Assembly (NCBI GenBank): GCA_024276805.1
Contig: JAJRWJ010000332.1
Span: 1-7,674, forward strand
DNA from: Gammaproteobacteria bacterium
GTDB lineage: Bacteria > Pseudomonadota > Gammaproteobacteria > Methylococcales > Methylomonadaceae
Direction: 5' to 3'
Length of the DNA stretch: 7,674 nt
Each line of letters opens with the position of its first letter. The first letter of the stretch is position 1. Below, piece after piece: positions 5,395-7,674 of the stretch. The notes beneath the pieces are model-generated. The model made no database searches. It was not told where the DNA came from and saw nothing but the letters and a program-made list of their open reading frames with translations. Position numbers and translations under genes: made by a program.

Positions 5395-7674
5395 TTACTG
5401 GTATTTCTCGGCGCGCTTGATCAGTTTGTCCAGGTTCGGTTCATCGGGGTTCCAGGGTGTGCCGGGGTGAATGATCACCGCCGTGCATTTTTCCGCGGCC
5501 TTGACGATCTGCTCGTAGGTGCCTGCGGTGGGATTGACGACGATGGCTTTCTTCTCGTCATTGTACTGGAAAATCTCCGGGGCAAGTTCCACGCATTCAT
5601 CGCAGGAAGTGCAGTCCGGGGTTTCGATCCAGACCGGTTCGTAGCCTTCCGCTGCGGCAGCGGGGGTGCTGCCTGCGGGTGCAGCCGATCCGGCGGCGCC
5701 TGCTGCAGTTGCTGCCGGGGCATTGCCGGTTGTGGCAATGGCGCCCTGCAGAGCACTGGCATCGCCGCCAGCGAGACGCAGCAACCCGGCAGCGATGCTC
5801 TGAGCCATTTCCGCCTTGGCCTGATCGGCAATCTGTTTGGCGTCGATCTTGGGTTTGTCGGCCCCGGCAAGGCCCTTCAGCACGCGCCAGAAGTCGCGGC
5901 GCTCCAGCGTCGAGGTGACGATTTCGGGCGATACGGTTACCCGCAGCAGGGTATTCGATTCCGGATCAACGGCCCAGATGAAGGGAATCTTGTCTTCCTT
6001 GTCGCTATCCTCCAGGTCCAGGAATTCAGCCAGCGTGACCATGCTGTCGTCCCAGCTGGACGGCGGCACGGACTTGAAATGCTTGCGGAAGCGGCCTTCG
6101 GTGAGCGCCCAGTCGGCAAACGTCAGGGGCAGATCCATGCGGTCTTTGTTGCCGTATTCGTCGACGTATTGCAGCGAATAGGTGGTCCAGTCCCTGTCGA
6201 TATCCGGATTGCCCTGAATGGAGATGTGCTGCTCCCAGGATTCGCCGACGCGTGGATCGAAGACCATCAACGGATAGGCCCGGGATTCCACGGCCAGCTT
6301 GCTCTGCATTTCCGAGGCATCGTCGGCGACGCCGTGCTCCGGCTGGCAAACCGCATAGATGTTCCAGATCGCGGGGCCCCGGTAGTTCAGTCCGTCGATA
6401 TAGCCTTCCAGCAGATGGTTGACATTGGAGATTGCCCCCTGGACGACGTAGGCGGTGCGGTGCGCCATGGAAATCAGGCCCATTTCCTTGCGTTTTTCGG
6501 TCTTGCCGTGCCATGCCGCGCCATACGGCGCCATGTCCGAGATCTGGCCAATGAAGCCGGAAGTACAGGCCTGACCGCCGGTGTTGGAGTAGACCTGGGT
6601 GTCGAGTACCAGGATCTTGATCGGCATGCCGGACATCAGGCAGCGGGAAAGATTCTGGAAGCCGATATCGTAGTTGGCTCCATCACCACCGATGGATACC
6701 ATTGGCGGACACAGCAGATATTCCTCTTCGCTGAATTGCCGCCAGTCGAAATAGGCAAAGAACTTGTCATGTTCGGCCGGGTCATAGGCATCCTGCAGTT
6801 CCAGTTCCGCCATGCGTACCGCCTTGAAGCCCTCCGCCATTTTCACCATGTGCCCCTCGAAGGCGCCCATGGCCATCGACGGCGCATCCTGGAACAGATG
6901 GTTGGCCCACGGGAAGGGATAGGGATTGAAGGGGAATGTGGAGCCCCATACCGTGGTGCAGCCGGTGCTGTTGATCATACCCATGCTGGCGCGGCCTTCG
7001 CCGGTAATGCCGGAAGTATACTGCCAGCGCAGATACTTCAGTCTGGCGACGATCTGGGAGACCCATTGCAGCCATTTGGGATCGATGGGCTGGGTGGGTT
7101 TGTCCTGATCCAGCGAACTGCTCAATTTGGCCAGGGTCAGATCGACATTTTTGTTTTCGTCGATGGCCGTCTGCAGCGCCTCGATATCGCTGATATCCAG
7201 GGTTTCCGCCAGTTTCAGACGAATATGCTGTTCCATGTCGGTAATCAGTTGCTCCAGATGCCGGACATGCTTTTTCACCCGTGGCTGCATCAGTGCCGTG
7301 ACGGTGCTGGTAAACAGATGGATGATGGTTTTTTCCCCGCAGCCGGTACAGGCGCCATCACCGCAGTTCATCGCTTCGTAATTGTGTTTGTCCAGCAGCA
7401 ATGTGTCCAGGGCGCCGATCTTGTCATCGATGTCATCGATACGGTTGTACTTGGGGTTGGAGGTTGGCAGGTCCAGCCAGTAGGCCCAGTCGGCGTTGAG
7501 TTTTTCGATAGTCTCCGGGGTTTGCCTGACCACTTCCAGCGCCTGGTCCTCGCAGACTTCGACGCATTCCATGCAGCCCTTGCAGGTGTATGGATTGATG
7601 GTGATGGAAAACAGTCCGCCATTGTTCGGCGTACGTTTGTTGATGGCATCGTGATAGGGCTTGGTCAGGGCGAA
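5395..7674 (-). CDS. nifJ: Pyruvate:ferredoxin oxidoreductase-type enzyme (TPP and Fe-S part) with C-terminal ferredoxin domain, 5' end outside window
   Basis: The frame is open from the right edge to a TAA at 5397-5395, showing 759 residues; the N-terminal 2-oxoacid-binding domains are outside. The enzyme class turns a 2-oxoacid plus CoA into acyl-CoA and CO2 and passes electrons to ferredoxin. Visible parts in order are a [4Fe-4S] motif CKGCMECVEVC (about 7584-7552) and CGDGACTGCGEK (7365-7330), the first two ligands of the cluster near TPP. A charged helical insertion of about 100 residues follows (roughly 7299-6988), then NSTGC (third ligand, 6960-6958). The TPP site has IGGDGANYDIG (6693-6661) and DTQVYSNTGGQ (about 6600-6568), and IYAVC carries the fourth ligand (6348-6346). 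An Ala/Pro-rich linker (about 5862-5640) leads to a single-cluster ferredoxin domain with CTSCDEC (5613-5593) and a distal Cys (5487-5485). The sequence after NTGGQ differs from standard PFORs, so pyruvate is the likely but unproven substrate. It lies upstream of rnfC in the same direction. Confidence 0.88.
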   Translation of the reverse strand, partial: FALTKPYHDAINKRTPNNGGLFSITINPYTCKGCMECVEVCEDQALEVVRQTPETIEKLNADWAYWLDLPTSNPKYNRIDDIDDKIGALDTLLLDKHNYEAMNCGDGACTGCGEKTIIHLFTSTVTALMQPRVKKHVRHLEQLITDMEQHIRLKLAETLDISDIEALQTAIDENKNVDLTLAKLSSSLDQDKPTQPIDPKWLQWVSQIVARLKYLRWQYTSGITGEGRASMGMINSTGCTTVWGSTFPFNPYPFPWANHLFQDAPSMAMGAFEGHMVKMAEGFKAVRMAELELQDAYDPAEHDKFFAYFDWRQFSEEEYLLCPPMVSIGGDGANYDIGFQNLSRCLMSGMPIKILVLDTQVYSNTGGQACTSGFIGQISDMAPYGAAWHGKTEKRKEMGLISMAHRTAYVVQGAISNVNHLLEGYIDGLNYRGPAIWNIYAVCQPEHGVADDASEMQSKLAVESRAYPLMVFDPRVGESWEQHISIQGNPDIDRDWTTYSLQYVDEYGNKDRMDLPLTFADWALTEGRFRKHFKSVPPSSWDDSMVTLAEFLDLEDSDKEDKIPFIWAVDPESNTLLRVTVSPEIVTSTLERRDFWRVLKGLAGADKPKIDAKQIADQAKAEMAQSIAAGLLRLAGGDASALQGAIATTGNAPAATAAGAAGSAAPAGSTPAAAAEGYEPVWIETPDCTSCDECVELAPEIFQYNDEKKAIVVNPTAGTYEQIVKAAEKCTAVIIHPGTPWNPDEPNLDKLIKRAEKYQ

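Overview
The window carries most of an Rnf electron-transport operon on the minus strand. It is preceded by the 3' two-thirds or so of a very large pyruvate:ferredoxin oxidoreductase-type (PFOR) gene. At the left edge, on the plus strand, it meets the 3' end of an integron-type tyrosine integrase. The coding style (GC-rich genes, good Shine-Dalgarno sites, overlapping stop/start codons) and a chromosomal integron integrase suggest a proteobacterium, most plausibly a gamma- or betaproteobacterium with a partly anaerobic or redox-versatile metabolism. The sequence alone does not fix the taxon.

Layout from left to right: 1-405 (+), C-terminal part of an IntI-like integrase, cut by the window edge and visibly less GC-rich than the rest. 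406-569, a short convergent intergenic gap with one small hairpin. 570-788 (-), a 72-residue membrane-anchored Cys-rich protein. 836-1426 (-) rnfA, 1439-2116 (-) rnfE, 2141-2851 (-) rnfG, 2848-3894 (-) rnfD, 3894-5234 (-) rnfC. 5235-5394, a 160-bp gap with a possible hairpin. 5395-7674 (-), the PFOR, still open at the right edge.

How the genes fit together: PFOR-type enzymes oxidise a 2-oxoacid and CoA to an acyl-CoA, releasing low-potential electrons to ferredoxin or flavodoxin. Rnf is a membrane complex that couples electron flow between reduced ferredoxin and NAD+ to Na+ or H+ movement. The PFOR, rnfC, D, G, E, A and the Cys-rich gene all read in one direction with gaps from -4 to 160 bp, so they could form one transcription unit that starts beyond the right edge. 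The Rnf order is C-D-G-E-A, and no rnfB (the usual ferredoxin-accepting subunit) is present between the PFOR and the end of the operon.

Three points stand out. The PFOR ends in an Ala/Pro-rich linker followed by an extra single-cluster ferredoxin domain, and also has a helical insertion of about 100 residues in its TPP region. RnfB is missing from the place where the fused ferredoxin would deliver electrons. The small Cys-rich protein directly after rnfA resembles in layout NqrM, the maturation factor of the related Na+-NQR complex. Together these suggest a modified pyruvate-to-Rnf electron module; this is inference, and whether rnfB lies elsewhere is the decisive question.
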